From positions 16,701,625-16,765,624 of the forward strand of contig CM040427.1 in assembly GCA_022702705.1 (NCBI GenBank): DNA of 64,000 nt, written 5' to 3'. The notes below the pieces were generated by a model. The model had not been told where the DNA came from, ran no database searches, and saw nothing but the letters and a program-made list of their open reading frames with translations. Numbering within the stretch: the first letter of the stretch is position 1; every line of letters starts with the position of its first letter. Origin of the DNA: Papilionanthe hookeriana x Papilionanthe teres (Eukaryota; Streptophyta; Magnoliopsida; Asparagales; Orchidaceae). This document shows positions 23,215 to 36,055 of the stretch, piece by piece. Made by a program: the position numbers and the translations under genes.

Positions 23215-23232
23215 TCCCCAGCGAAGTCGCCA
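23215..23232 (-). promoter_or_regulatory. Primer binding site of element I
   Basis: The minus strand reads TGGCGACTTCGCTGGGGA, five bases inside the LTR edge at 23238. This resembles the tRNA-Arg-type PBS I remember for Ogre elements. Confidence 0.82.
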
Positions 23233-23320
23233 GAAGTTGTCGGCATATTTTTATGTTTGTGTGTTGTATTTTGAAAAGGGGTCGCCTACAGAAATTGTCG
23301 GCGAATTTTATATTTTAAAT

Positions 23321-23328
<8 letters not shown>

Positions 23329-23365
<37 letters not shown>
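23329..23365. repeat. (AT)n microsatellite
   Basis: An uninterrupted TA run of about 37 bp near the start of LTR B. The other LTRs have only short ATATAT here. Confidence 0.95.
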
Positions 23366-23369
<4 letters not shown>

Positions 23370-26300
23370 AGAAAGTAGCATTTGATTTTGAAAATAATTT
23401 TAAATTTGAAATTTTTAAGATATGAAATCAAGCCGATCTCACATCCCAAATAGTTTATATAAATGAGCGCCACATCACAAGCTGTGTATCTATCCCGAAG
23501 AATAGACACACTACTTGATGATGGGGCTCGATTAAATAAACTAGAAGATTTGTGACATCCGTTTGGTTTGAGAACCAATTTTATAAGCCGACAAGTTCCC
23601 CTACTTAATATAAAGGAATTAAGCGGGGTTTATATTACTCGGGTTCTTAAAGTTCCCTATAAGGGCAAGCCCCTATAGTTAATTACATCTTAAATGACGG
23701 GAATCATTTAAGAAAACTCTCGATAATGATCAGTGGTTCTGCTCTCAAGAATTTCAAAGTTTAAGGTTTTCAAAGGATTGGATTTTGGAAATTCAAAAGG
23801 GATTAGCTCAAATTTGGAACAGTTTATTTTAGGAGTCCAAAGGAAGAGAAGTAGGAGAAGCTGAGGATCCAAGAAGAATCTTGGCAACTTCCCAAACTAT
23901 CCTATGGTTTGGTTTCAATTTGAGAATTTATTTAATATTTCAATCCTGCCAATTTTAATTAATTAGGACTTATATTTGTATGATATAATCACACAACATA
24001 ATCTCAAAGATATGAGGGTTTATGTCGTACCGAACGACTACCTCGTAGTCCTAAGACCGGTTAGGGCTTAATTTACATGACATGATCATGCAAATGCCTA
24101 ACGAAGAGTTGAGGATTTATGTTGCACTAAGCAAACTACCTCGGAGTCCTATGGCTTGGTTATTTAATTCTAAGAAAGTTTTGCTGAAGTAGATCTGCGT
24201 TTTGCTGATGACGATGGCAGTGCTGCCCACCATGTTCCGAGCTCCTTGTTGTTGCAGAGTTTTAGTTTTAGAAGGTGAAAATCAGGAGATGAGAGAAGTG
24301 TTTCGGTTTAGAAATCTTAAAATCTAAATATTTTTAAAGTTTTGATTAAACAAATCTTAAAGTTGTTTAAACAGAACCAATTAAGATCCCACGGTTCCGT
24401 CATCCCGGCACCGTTATTTTCATCGAATTCACTTAGTCCAGATGAATTTGCTAAACTCAACTGAATGAGTTCCACACTTTCATTTAGACCGTGGGAAATC
24501 CCGTTAGCAACACGTGGGTTACATCATCCGAGATATTCCCGATCATTCAACGAGACGTTTTAATTTAGTTGCAATTGTAGTTTTGTTGTTCTGTTTGTGA
24601 TTAAATTTTGAGTTGTTTTATATTTTAGAATGTTGTGGTGACTTTTAATTTAGTTTTGGTTTCAGTTCAGGGACTATCCTAAAGGTTTTGGTTTTCAAGC
24701 AAGAGTCTCATTTAACATGCAAGAAAAGTAAAGCGCAATGCATGTAAGTAAATTACAATAAAGTAAATTGCAATAATATAAAAGCGTACCTGAAGGGTCT
24801 TCCTGTCATCCCAAGCTGCACTTAAAACACATATTAAGGCATTTAAATATTTATAACAAGTACCTAGGTAAAGCTAAGGGACAGGTTTTGGTTGTCTACC
24901 AAGATCATAGTCCTATTGCTAGTCATCTCCTATGACGTCTAGGTTCTTGTATTTTGTTTATGGATGATTTTCTTCATCAAAGAACAATTAAATTCAATTG
25001 TTCTTCTAAAACATCCCGTCATATTGAGGAAGTGCTTAGGACGAGTCCTAAACATCTTTTCAATACTTCCGAGATTATTTTGAGTCCAAGTAAATTTAGT
25101 TGCACAGGTGAATTAATCATCCAAGAGTTTAGTTAAGCTTTGTCTCTTGCTCAGTGAACTTAGGACATTTTAATATCTTATGTGTGAAGTGACACTTCAC
25201 TTAATACTCTATTTAAGAGTTATAATAATTAAAGCCTTTAAGGGCAAGTCGGGTTGTTGAGAATTTTAATCATTCTTAATTTAAAGTTTGAGTTAATGAT
25301 TTAAAGTGATTTAATTTAATTATGGGGTTTTAATTAATAATTTTAAGTTTGGAATAATGTTCAAATTATTTTAGATTTAATTTAAATCTCTACACTTTCA
25401 ATTATCTTAGTATTTCAGTTTGATGTTTATGTTTTAAATTTACTTAGATAGAAAGAGGTGTTGAAATTATTGATATGTTTTGATTTAACTCTTAATTATT
25501 TCATTTAGGTTTGTTGTTAAGTGATGTTAATTTAATTTAATTTAATGTAATTTGATTTAATTTAATTTAATTTTATTTTATTTAATTTTAATTTAATTTT
25601 AATTTAATTTTAATTTAATTTAATTTTAATTTAATTTTAATTCAATTTAATTTTAGTTTCAATATTTTAAATTTAATTTAATTTAATTGTTAAGGTGTTA
25701 ATTTAATTTAATTTAAACTTTGACTTGACTTAATTTAATTTAATTTAATTTAATTCCAAGATTTTAAATTTGATTTTAATTATTGGACCATTTAACATTT
25801 TAAGCTTTAATTCATTTAAGGGTTATCTTCTTTTAAATTTTAATTTATTTAGTTTGAATTATTATTTTAATTTTTAATTAAGAACTAAATATTATTAAAG
25901 TGACTTATTTAGGGATTTTTAAATTAAAGAATAAATATCCTCTTAATAATATCCCTATTTTAATAATCCAAATTTTAAATATATTCTTTCCAAAAATTTA
26001 AATTATTTAATTAATTAGAGTTTCATTTTGATATTTTCAAAGTGTTTAATGGGTTTCTACCCTTTTAATCTCCCTAAGTTTCAATCATCCTGAGAAAGTT
26101 AAAATCAAATATTTTACCCTCCATTTTGATTAAACCTAAAGTTTTAATTAAGGGTTAAAATTCTTTAATTACCTTTATGCCATTTTAGGCTTATTTATTT
26201 CATAACTCACTAAATTGAGCTCAAATGAGTTTGAAATTTTTATGTCACCTTACTCACATGTCTATTAAGATATTAGAGAAGAAAATGTGATTTTTCTGAC

Positions 26301-26576
26301 TTTAATTTATTTATATAATTATTTTTAGTAGAAAATAGGGGTTTTCAAAGAAAATTCAACAACATGACCAAGGTAAAGTTTCTGTCCTTAAGAAAATTAT
26401 GGGATGTTCCTAATGACCACAGGACCATATGGACCAATTTTTGTGATTTTTTGAATTACATTTTATTTATTATAATTATTTTGAATTTTTGAGTATTAAT
26501 TAATTTTAAAATAAAATAAAAATTGAAAAATATATTTTATATTTATCTTAAATTTCTCTAACCTCATGGAGTCCAA

Positions 26577-28068
26577 ACAACAACAACAAAGCCTTAATCC
26601 CACTAAGTGGGGTCGGCTACATGAATCCTTTTTCTCCATTGCGTCCTATTTAGTGTCAAATTTTCGTTTAATTCTAATAGATTAAGATCATTTTTTATGC
26701 AATAAGCCCAAGTTTTCCTAGGTCTGCCTCTGCCTTTCTTAACATAAGTTGTATTTAAAACATCTACTCTCCTAATCGGATCATCGAAGTGGTCGACGTT
26801 TAATGTGACCAAACCATCTAAGGCGACTCTCTCTAATTTTATCCGACACTCGGTGCAACTCCAATCCTATTACGGATATATTCATTTCGCATTTTGTCTC
26901 TAAGTGTAAAGCCACTCATCCATCTAATCATTCTCATCTCGGCAACACTTAACTTAACATTATGCTTCTCTTTTAAAGGCCAACATTCAAGCACCATAGA
27001 GCATTGAAGGTCTCACCACCATCTTATAAAATTTTCCTTTCGATCTAAGCGGTACTTTTCTATCACACAATAGGCCGGACGCATTCCTCCACTTCAACCA
27101 ACCAACTCTGAATTCTACTATTAACATCCCCATCTATATCACCATCGCTTTGAACAATGGACCCAAGATATCTAAATCGTTCACACCTTTTAATAATTTG
27201 ATCACCCAAAGTTACACTTCGTCACTTGTACCTACTATTACTAAAATTACATTCCATGTATTCAGCTTTAGTTCTACTCAAACGAAGACCTTTAGACTCC
27301 AATGTAGACCTCCATAATTCAAGTTTTTCCTGGACTTTTTCTCTTGTCTTATCCACCGGGAGGATATCATCAGCAAAAAGCATACACCAAGGTACATCCT
27401 CTTGTAAATGCCCGAGTAAGACCATCCATAAATAAAGCAAAAAGATATGGGCTTAAAGCCGATCCTTGATGTAAACCAACGAAATAGTAAAATACTTGGT
27501 CAATCCTCCTTCAGTTCGAACACATGTAACAACTCTAGCATACATATCTTTAATGACTTGAATATAAGTCAAATCAACACCTATCTTCTCAAGGACTCTC
27601 CAAAGAACATCTCTAGGAACCTTATCGTAAGCTTTTTCTAAATCAATAAAAATCAAATGTAGATCCTCCTTATTATCTCTCGTACCTCTCCATCAAACCT
27701 CTTAATAAATGTATAGCTTCCATGGTAGACACTGCCCGGCATAAATCCAAATTGATTATGAGAAATCTTCGTAATACGTCTTAACCTATGTTCAATTACC
27801 CTCTCCCATAACTTTAAAGTATGACACATCAATTTAATTCCTCTATAATTTGCACACTCTTGTGCATCTCCTTTATTCTTAAAAATGGGGACCAAAATGC
27901 TCTTTCTCCACTCCTCGGGCATCTTTTTTGTTTTTAAAATAATATTAAAAAGTTTAGTAAGCCAGAAACCCCCAAATCACCTAAACATTTCCACACTTCA
28001 ATTGGGATATCATCGTGTCCTACGACTTTCCCCCTTGGTTTTCTTTAAAGCCTCATTAACTTCTTTCA
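26577..28068 (-). mobile_element. 5'-truncated RTE-type LINE with RT remnant
   Basis: The minus-strand reading has non-LTR reverse transcriptase motifs spread over several frames: EALKK..G.. and IPIEVWKCLG at the truncated start; MPEEWRKSILVPIFKNKGDA; ECANYRGIKLMCHTLKLWERVIEHRLR; NQFGFMPG; IFIDLEKAYDKVPRDVLWR (RT motif A); and [11 protein letters not shown] (catalytic FADD). The C-terminal tail is RGRPRKTWAYCIKNDLNLLELNE...RTQWRKRIHVADPT. The 3' end is a TTG repeat (plus strand 'acaacaacaacaaag') after the conserved 'cccactaagtggggtcggct'. These are hallmarks of plant RTE LINEs. No endonuclease remains. Frameshifts and stops make it dead. It interrupts LTR B between 'catggagtcca' and 'ataattttctaat'. 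Confidence 0.88.
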
Positions 28069-28682
28069 ATATTTTATAATTTTCTAATTTTTCTTTGATT
28101 TATTGGAATTAATTTAGTGAAAAGGTTGGAAAATACATTTTTCAATATGAAGAATTACATTAAGCCTTTAAAATTCAATATTTTATCCTAGGGACTTAGG
28201 AAAAATATTTGGTTTGTTCCTAAGTGGTTAGGAGTTAAAATATGACATTTTTATGATTTTTAATATTTTTTTGATTTTTATAATTTTTTAATTATTAAAA
28301 TATTAAAATATTGTGAAAAATCAACTTTTTTAGAAAATTCCAATTTTAATTTTCCTGAACTCCCCTGATATCAGAGAAGCTTTAAAACCATTTTTGTGAA
28401 TTTTTGAAAAGTATTTTTGGAGTTATGAATTTTTAAATTTGCATTTTGCTTATAAGGCTTAATCAATCTATTTGGTGGGGTTAATCAAGTCCAATTGATT
28501 TCAAAATTTTATGTAAGGTTCCTCTGACCCTAAAGAGCAATGGAGAATTGTTTTTCAAGTCAATTTGGTGTGTGGTTAACCCTAATTAATTCAAATTCAA
28601 TTTTTGGAGTTTAGGCCAATTAAGGTTATTATGAATGAATTAACTGAAAATATATTTTTCATAGGGTCCCCTGGTCCTAATT

Positions 28683-28900
28683 TTCTACTTATCCGACTCG
28701 GCGCCGCGTCATCCTCGTCCGGATCGAAAGCCCACGCGTCACTCCGTGATTCGGCGTCGCCATCTGAGTCAGCGCTACGGGGGCCCGCCATCACGTACCA
28801 TTGCGCTGTCCGGCTTGATCTCGACCGTCCGCTCGATACACGCGTGATCCAATGGCTCCTGGTCGTCGTCTCCGACTGGTGTGCACCCGTGACCGTCCAC
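28683..28900 (-). other. GC-rich, CpG-dense block of the LTR (LTR B copy)
   Basis: Counterpart of 18711-18925 and 35243-35460. Contains 'cggcttgatctcgaccgtcc' and 'gactggtgtgcacccgtgac', shared by all three copies. Confidence 0.6.
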
Positions 28901-29488
28901 ACTAAAACCTTAAGATCTCACTTGATTCTCCATGGATTTTTGTGTTATTATACTTTATCGATTCGTCTTGAAGAGACGAACACGTCTATACGGTTAAGGT
29001 GCATTGAAATCAACTCAAACTAAATGGAGAATCTCCAGGAGCTTGGGAGGAAGAGTGAGTTCATACATTTGCTCAGAGAAGTGAAGCTTCAATCTGAGGG
29101 TGGTGTCACCTTCGATTGAGTCCAAGCAAGCTCCAGATGAAGTCTCTTGCTCTGGGGAAATGCCTAGGTACAAAAGTGACCAAGGCCGATCACAAAGCTT
29201 GGAGGTCCGGAAGCAATGGTTGGCCCGGTGAGGGGGCTTTTGCTGGGAAATTCTCCTCTTGGTCCGGTGAAGGTGTAGAGTCAATCAATTTGAAGATTGG
29301 CTCACCGTGGTGAAGTGCCCGGTTTTGGGCTTGAATTTCAACTCCAATTTGGACTCACGAGAGAGGGCTTTAGGGCTGGATTTCAGTGGGGATCAAGTTC
29401 TCTATGTCTGGAGAGGGATCTGGAGTGATTTTGGCAGAGTTTTGGTAAGGTTTTGTTCAACCCCTTCTTTGGCCGAGAGGGGGTAGTG

Positions 29489-29496
29489 TTTAAATA
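29489..29496 (-). promoter_or_regulatory. Candidate TATA box in LTR B
   Basis: The minus strand reads CTATTTAAACAC within a block conserved with LTR C. Placement would give a U3 of about 2.4 kb in a full LTR and a very long R-U5. Inferred from motif only. Confidence 0.4.
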
Positions 29497-32400
29497 GGAA
29501 TGACTAGAGGGCTTCCCAAGGGGGTTTGAAGGCTGGGATCAGCTGCTCAGGGGAGGAGAAGAAGAGCTCCAGTGGCCATTGGGGTTGGGACAGCTCCGCA
29601 GGTGTGTTTTGAATTTTTTGGCTCACATGGAGCTCTTGGGCATGGCGTTTTCGGCGACCTGTGGCGGCCGGTCAGCAGGTCGAGTCACCCTCATGGTCGG
29701 GAAGGTCAAGGCTTGAGGCTTGTGAGCTCAATCGACCGTTGCCATGTGTAAAGGGTTTTGATTTAAATGGAATGGGGGAAGAGGCTCTTTTGGACTTGGT
29801 TTGGTCAACCCATAGAAATGGGCTTGGTGCACCCACCAAGGTCCGATTTGGGCTGAAGGAATCATATGGCTCAGCTTGAATTGGAGTTGAGAAGTCTCCA
29901 TCAAGATCATTTAGATTAATTTTGGGTTAGGGGGAATCGTGGAAAGGGTAAAAAAGGCTTAATCATTTATTAAGAAAGGGTTCCCCTCTCTCACCATTAA
30001 TGGATTGGTGAGGAGTCCAAGGCTTTCTTGGTTCTCATGTGGCTTGTGCATGGCTTCTTGGCTCACATTTGGCTTGGGAAATGGCTTGGTCAATTTCATG
30101 GGAATGGATTTTAAGAATTTTGGCATTTTGATGGGAATTTGGATAAAGCCTAATTTGGAATGATTTAATCATAGGTTTCAAACTTTAAGGAATGATTTTA
30201 TCAAGTGGATGATGAGAAGGAATTGTCATGTGGGCTTTGGATGAATTTTTTTTTGGGCTTTTGGGTTTGGTGGAAGTGGGCTTTTTAAAAGGCTTAAATG
30301 GGTCGGTCTTTATATTTCAAAATGGACTTTTGGATGAAGAATTTTGTGAAAGACCATACCAAATAAATGTTGGGTTTAGTTTGGGATGTTTCATGAATGG
30401 TTTGGAATCAATTTGGTGTGATTTGGAGTAGAATTGGGTTGAATTTGGGCTTTTTTTAGTAAAGGGGCCAAGGTGGGCCAAATTGGGCTAACTTGGGCTA
30501 AGGTTGGGCTAAGGTTGAATTTTGTGTAAAATTAATGTTGAAAAATGTTTATGGGAGTGTTACAAAGAGTTTTCAACTTTGGTTGGGCTCTAATGTTGGG
30601 ATTTGGGCCCATTTGGGTTAGGTTTGGGCTTAGGTCAATTTAAGGGATTTTGGTTTTGGGTTAGGTTTGGGTGGAGTTTAGGTTCAAATTTTGGGCAAAT
30701 CAAGTTATTTTTTGTTTATGTGGATGTTAGGAAGGCTTTAGAAACTATTTGGGGCCAATTAGAGTTGAATTGGGCTAGGTTTGGGTCATGGGTCAAAATT
30801 AGGCCTTAAGCCCCAAATTGGAATTCGGCCCAAATGTCAATCAAATTGGACTTGGATTTGGTCTAAATTGATATTGGGGATATTGAATTGAAGTTTAGAA
30901 TTGAATTGGACCAAAATTGAGGTCAATTGGGGTGGTTTGGTTTGACATTGGGTTCACATGGGTTAAAAAATGGGTCAAATTGGGGGGTTTTTGTAAAAGT
31001 GGGGTAAATTGGCAAAATTGGCCCATGGTGTAGTTGAACAATATGAAATTGAGAATATTTGGGATTTTTTTGAATTTTGTAGGAATTTTTAGAATTTTTG
31101 GATTTTTGGGGTAAAAGGGTATTTTGGTAATTTTGGGGGGGTGTCGACATATTTTTAGGTTAGGTGTTTTATTTTGAAAAGGGGTCGCCTAACAGAAATT
31201 GTCGGCGAATTTTAGATTTTAAATTTAATTTAAATATATAGTTTAAAAGATAACATTTGATTTTGAAAGTAATTTTAAGTTTAAAAATTTTAAGATATGA
31301 AATCAAACCGATCTCACATCCCAAATAGTTTATATAAACGAGCACCGCACCACAAACCGTGTATCTATCCCGAAGAATAGACACACTCCTTGATGATGGG
31401 GCTCGATTAAATAAACTAGGAGATTTATGACATCCGTTTGGTCTGCGAACCAATTTTATAAGCCGACAAGTTCCTCTCGCTTAATATAAGTGAATTAAGC
31501 GAGGTTTATATTACCCGGGTTTTTAAAGTTCCTATGTGGGCAAGCCCCTATAGTAAATTACATCCAAAGTGATGGGAATCACTTAAGAAAACTCTCGATA
31601 ATGATCAGTGGTTTTGCTCTCAAGAATTTTAAAGTTTAAGGTTTCCAAAGGATCGGATTTTTGGAAATTCAAAAGGGAATGACTCAAAATTTGGAACAAT
31701 TTATTTTTGAGAATCCAAAGGAAGAAAGGTAGGAGAAGCTGAGGATCCAAGAAGAATCTTGGCAACTTCCCGACTATCCTATTGTTTGGCTTAGATTTGG
31801 GAAAATCCTAATATTATCTTATATTTCAATCTTGCCAATTTTAGTTAATTAGGACTTATATTCGTATGACATAGTCATACAATCAGCCTAGAAAATGTGA
31901 GGGCTTATGTCGTAACGAACGACTATCTCGGAGTCCTAAGACCGGTTAGGGCTTAATTTACATAATATGATTATGCAAATGCCTAACGAAAAGTTGAGGA
32001 TTTATGTTGCACTAGGCAAACTACCTCGAAATCCTATGGATTGGTTATTTAATTCTAAGAATGGTTTTGCTGAAGTAGACTCAGGTTTTGCTGATGACGA
32101 TGGGTCGAGTCGCCCACCATGCTCCGAACTCCTTGTTGTTGCGAGGTTTAGTTTTAGAAGTCATAAATCAAGAGATGAGAGAAGTGTTTTGGTTTAAAGA
32201 AAATCTTAAAATCCAAGTTTTTTTTAATATTTTAATTAGAACAAATCTTAAAGTTGTTTAAACATAACCGATTAAGATCCCACGGTTCCGTCATCCCGCA
32301 CCGTTATTTTCATCGAATTCACTTAGTCCAGATGAATTTGCTAAACTCAACTGAATGAGTTCCACATTCATTTAGACCGTGGGAAATCCCATTAGCAACA

Positions 32401-35242
32401 CGTGGGTTACATCATCCGAGGTATTCCCGATCATTCAACGAGACGTTTTAATTTAGTTGTAATTGTAGTTTTGTGTTCTGTTTGTGAGTAAATTTTGAGT
32501 TGTTTTATATTTTGAAATGTTGTGGCGGTGAATTTTATCTTGTAATGATTTTTAATTTAATTTTGGTTTCAGTTTTAGGGACTACCCTAAAGGTTTTGGT
32601 TTTCATGCAACGAGTTGTTTATCATGCAAGAAAAGTAAAGTGCATTTGCAATAAAGTAAATTGCAATAAAATAAAAGCGTACCTGGAGGGTCTTCCCGTC
32701 ATCCCAAGCCGCACTTAAAACACATGTTAAGGCATTTAGATATTCCAACAAGTACCTAGTAAAGCTAAGGGAAAGGTTTTGGTTGTCTATCAAAGTCCTA
32801 ATCCTATAGCTAGTCATCTCCTATGACGTCTAGGTTCTTGTATTTTGGTTTAAGGACGATTTTATTCATCAAAGAACAATTAAGTTCAATTGTTCTTATA
32901 AACATCCTATCATATTGAGGAAGTGCTTAAGACGAGTCTTAAAGATCTTTTCAATATTGCTGGAATTGTTCTAAGTCCAAATGGATTTAATTAATCAGGC
33001 GAAGTAATCATCCGAGGTTTAATTAAGTTTTGTTCTTTTGCTCAGTGAACTAAGATGTTTGAATATCCTATGAATGAAGTGACACTTCACCTAATACTCC
33101 ATTTAGGAGTTATGATAACAAGAGCTTTTAAGGGCAAATTGATGTTTAAGTGATTTGTGATTTAATTTAATTTTAATTAAAGGGTTTAAGTTTGGAATAG
33201 TGTTCAAGTTGTTTTAGATTTATTTTGAATTCTTTATGTCTTAGGTGATGTTATATTTAATTCAATTTAATTTAATTTAATTTAATTTGGCTTAATCTTA
33301 ATTTTAATTTTTAATTTAATTTAATTTAATTTAATATTAATTTTAATTTTAATTTAATATTTTATTTTTTATGTTTTAAAGATGATTTAATTTAATTGTT
33401 AAAGTATTAATTTAATTGAAATTTTGGAAGGATTTAATTTAAATGTTTTAATTTTAATTTAATTTAATGATTAAGCCTTTTAGTATTTCAAATCTTGAGT
33501 TTGGATTATCATTTTAATTAGGAATTAAATATTATTGAGGTGATTAATTTAGGGATTTTTAAATTAAAGAATAAATGTCTTCCTAATAATATCCCTATTT
33601 TAATAATTTCAATTTTTATTAATCTTCCAAATTTCATTAATTAAATGATTAAAGTTTACTCTAATTAATCTTAAAAATGATTGATGGGTTTCTATCCTTT
33701 AATTATTTAAATTTCAATCATCCAAATCAGATTAGGATCAAATATTTTACTCTCTCATTTTATTAAACCTAAAGTTTTAATTAAGGGTTAAAATTTTAAT
33801 TACCATTTTGCCCTTCCAGCTTAATAATTTCATAACTCACTAAATTGAGCCTAAATGAATTTGAAATTTTTATGTGGCTTCACTCACATGTCAATTAAGA
33901 CATTAGAGGAGAAAATGTTATTTTTCTGCATTTAATTTATTTATATAATTATTTTTTGTAGAAAATAGGGGTTTTCAAGGAAAATTCAATAACATGACCA
34001 AGGAAATGTTTCTGTAATTAAAAAAATTATGGGAAGTTCCTAATGACCAGAGGACCACTTGGATTAAATTTGGTGATTTTTTGAATTATATTTTATTTAT
34101 TAGAATTATTTTGAGTTTTGGAGTATTAATTAATTTTAAAATGAAATTAAAGTTGAAAAATGGATTTTATATTTTTCTTAAATCTATCTAACCTCAAGGA
34201 GTCCAGAGAAATAAATTTTATATTTTTTTGATTTTTCTTTGATTTATTAGAATTATTTTAGTGAAAAGGTTGAAAAATACATTTTTAATATTAAAAATTA
34301 CATTAAACCTTTAAAATTCAATATCTTATCTTAGGAACTTAAGAAAAATATTTGGTTTGTTCCTAAGTGTTTAGAATTAAAAATATGACATTTTGGAGAT
34401 TTTTAATATTTTTGTGATTATTATTATTATTTTTAATTATTAAAAATATTAAAATAATGATAAAAATCAACTTTTTTAGAAAATTACAATTTTAATTTTC
34501 CTAAGTTCCTCTGATATCGGAGAGGCTCCAAAACCATTTTTGTGAATTTTTGAAAAGTATTTTGTGAGTTATAAATTTTTAAAGTTTAATTTTACCCATT
34601 ATTACTTAAGAGGCTTAATCAACCCATTTAGTGGGGTTAATCAAGTCCAATTGGTTTCAAATTTTTATGTGGTGTTCTCCTATCCCTAGAGGACAGTGGA
34701 GAATTGTTTTTAAGTTAATTTGATGAGTGGTTATCCCTAATTAATTAAAATTCAATTTTGGGTGTTTAGGCCAATTAGGGTTATTCAAAGTGAATTAGCT
34801 CAAAAATTATTTTTCCTAGGTCTCTCTGGTCATAAGAAACATCACCAAATTTTCCTAGAATTTATTTCTCAACATGCTAATTATTGGAATTAAAATACTC
34901 AAAAAAGTAACATGAACTTGAAAAATCAATAACTTCTCATAAGGATGGCCTCTAACCTTGGAAAATTCAGGGAATGTTCCCAAGTTCAGAGGCTTCAAAA
35001 GCCCTATGGTTTCATGCCATGGTGAATTTCCTATATGCATGGAGAATTAAAACAATGCAGAGAGTAAATAAATCATTAAAAATAAAATACTTGATGAAAT
35101 TACTTGATTTCTTTTCCACATTATTCTCCTCTGTTCACTGAGCAAGAGGGTATTTTTATTTTATTTTTAGGATTTTTCTACACAAAGTTATGAATTTTCT
35201 AAGTTCTGGTAATTAAATAAATAAGAAAAATCCCTATTTTTC

Positions 35243-35460
35243 TATTTATCCGAATCGGCGCCGCGTCAACCTTGGCATCTCCGAACAGCCACGCAGCGCT
35301 TTCTGGTTTGACGTTGCCATCAGACTCAGCGCTCCAGGGGCCCGCGGTTCATGTACCATCGAGCTGTCCGGCTCGATCCCGACCGTCCGCTCGATACACG
35401 CTTGATCCGACGGCTCCCAGTCGTCGTCTACGACTGGTGTGAACCCATGACCGTCAACCT
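35243..35460 (-). other. GC-rich, CpG-dense block of the LTR (LTR C copy)
   Basis: Counterpart of the blocks at 18711 and 28683, followed by 'cttctaaccctaatttctc'. Confidence 0.6.
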
Positions 35461-36047
35461 TCTAACCCTAATTTCTCACTCGATTCTCAACGGATTTTTG
35501 TGTTCTTATGCTTCTATGGATTCGTCTTGAAGAGACGAACACATCCATACGGTAAACATGCATCGAAATCGATTCAAATTAAATGGAGAATCTCTATAAG
35601 CTCGAAAGAAGAGTGAGTCCATACCTTTGCTCGCAGAAGTGAAGCTTCAATCCGAGAGTTGTGTCACGTTCGATTGGGTCCAAGCAAGCTCCGGATGAAG
35701 TCCCTTAGCTCGCGTGAATTGTCCGAGTATGATTTCGATCAAGCCCGATCACAAAGCATGGAGGCTGGAAGCAATGGCCGGCCTGGTGAGGGGGCTTTGC
35801 TCGGGAAACTTCTCCTCTTGGTCCGGTGAAGGTGTAGGACCAATCAATTTGGAGATTGGCTCACCGTGGTGAAGTGTCCCGGTTTTGAGCTTGGATTTCA
35901 ACTCGAAATCGAGCTCACAGAGAGGAAATGGCAGGGGGATTTCGGTGGGGATCAAGTTCTCTATGTGTAGAGAGTGGTCTGGGATGATTTTGGCAGGGTT
36001 TCAGTAAGTTTTGGTTCAGCACCTCTCTTGGCCGAGAGTAGATGGTG

Positions 36048-36055
36048 TTTAAATA
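36048..36055 (-). promoter_or_regulatory. Candidate TATA box in LTR C
   Basis: The minus strand reads CTATTTAAACACC, conserved with LTR B (29489-29496) and absent from the solo LTR because of its deletion. A start about 30 bp downstream would fall near 36020. Confidence 0.4.

Larger units (their letters stand above)
1..31141 (-). mobile_element. Element I: Ogre/Tat-like Ty3-gypsy LTR retrotransposon, internally deleted, with AlkB ORF
   Basis: The parts run right to left on the minus strand: 5' LTR (23238-31141), PBS, leader, ORF0, an integrase C-terminal remnant, an AlkB-like ORF, a 3' UTR with tandem repeats, a polypurine tract and a 3' LTR (1-1987, cut by the window edge). Gag, protease, RT and RNase H are missing. 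At about 21718 the sequence jumps from integrase-type DNA straight into the end of ORF0, so the element could only have moved with help. Element II is inserted in its integrase. The family assignment rests on the very long LTR, the TGGCGACT-type PBS, the ORF before gag, and the dual RNase H seen in sister copies III and IV. Old or moderately old, judged by divergence between its LTRs. Confidence 0.8.
23238..31141 (-). repeat. 5' LTR of element I (LTR B), right end missing, LINE inside
   Basis: Starts TGTCGGCATATTTTTATG beside the PBS. Follows the LTR consensus to 31141, then stops where LTR C begins, lacking the last about 760 bp that the solo LTR has. An RTE-type LINE occupies about 26577-28068. 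Without the LINE the LTR is about 6.4 kb. Confidence 0.88.

Noticed and set aside
23215..23232. A tRNA gene near the PBS
   Set aside because: Only the 18-nt tRNA-complementary site is present, with no cloverleaf.
28604..29023. 139-codon plus-strand frame in the GC-rich LTR block
   Set aside because: Not preserved in LTR A or C. GC-rich sequence lowers stop frequency by chance.
31169..31453. Identical 94-codon ORF at 51014-51298
   Set aside because: Lies in the LTR pair of element III. No homologue-like protein features, and frames differ in the other LTRs.
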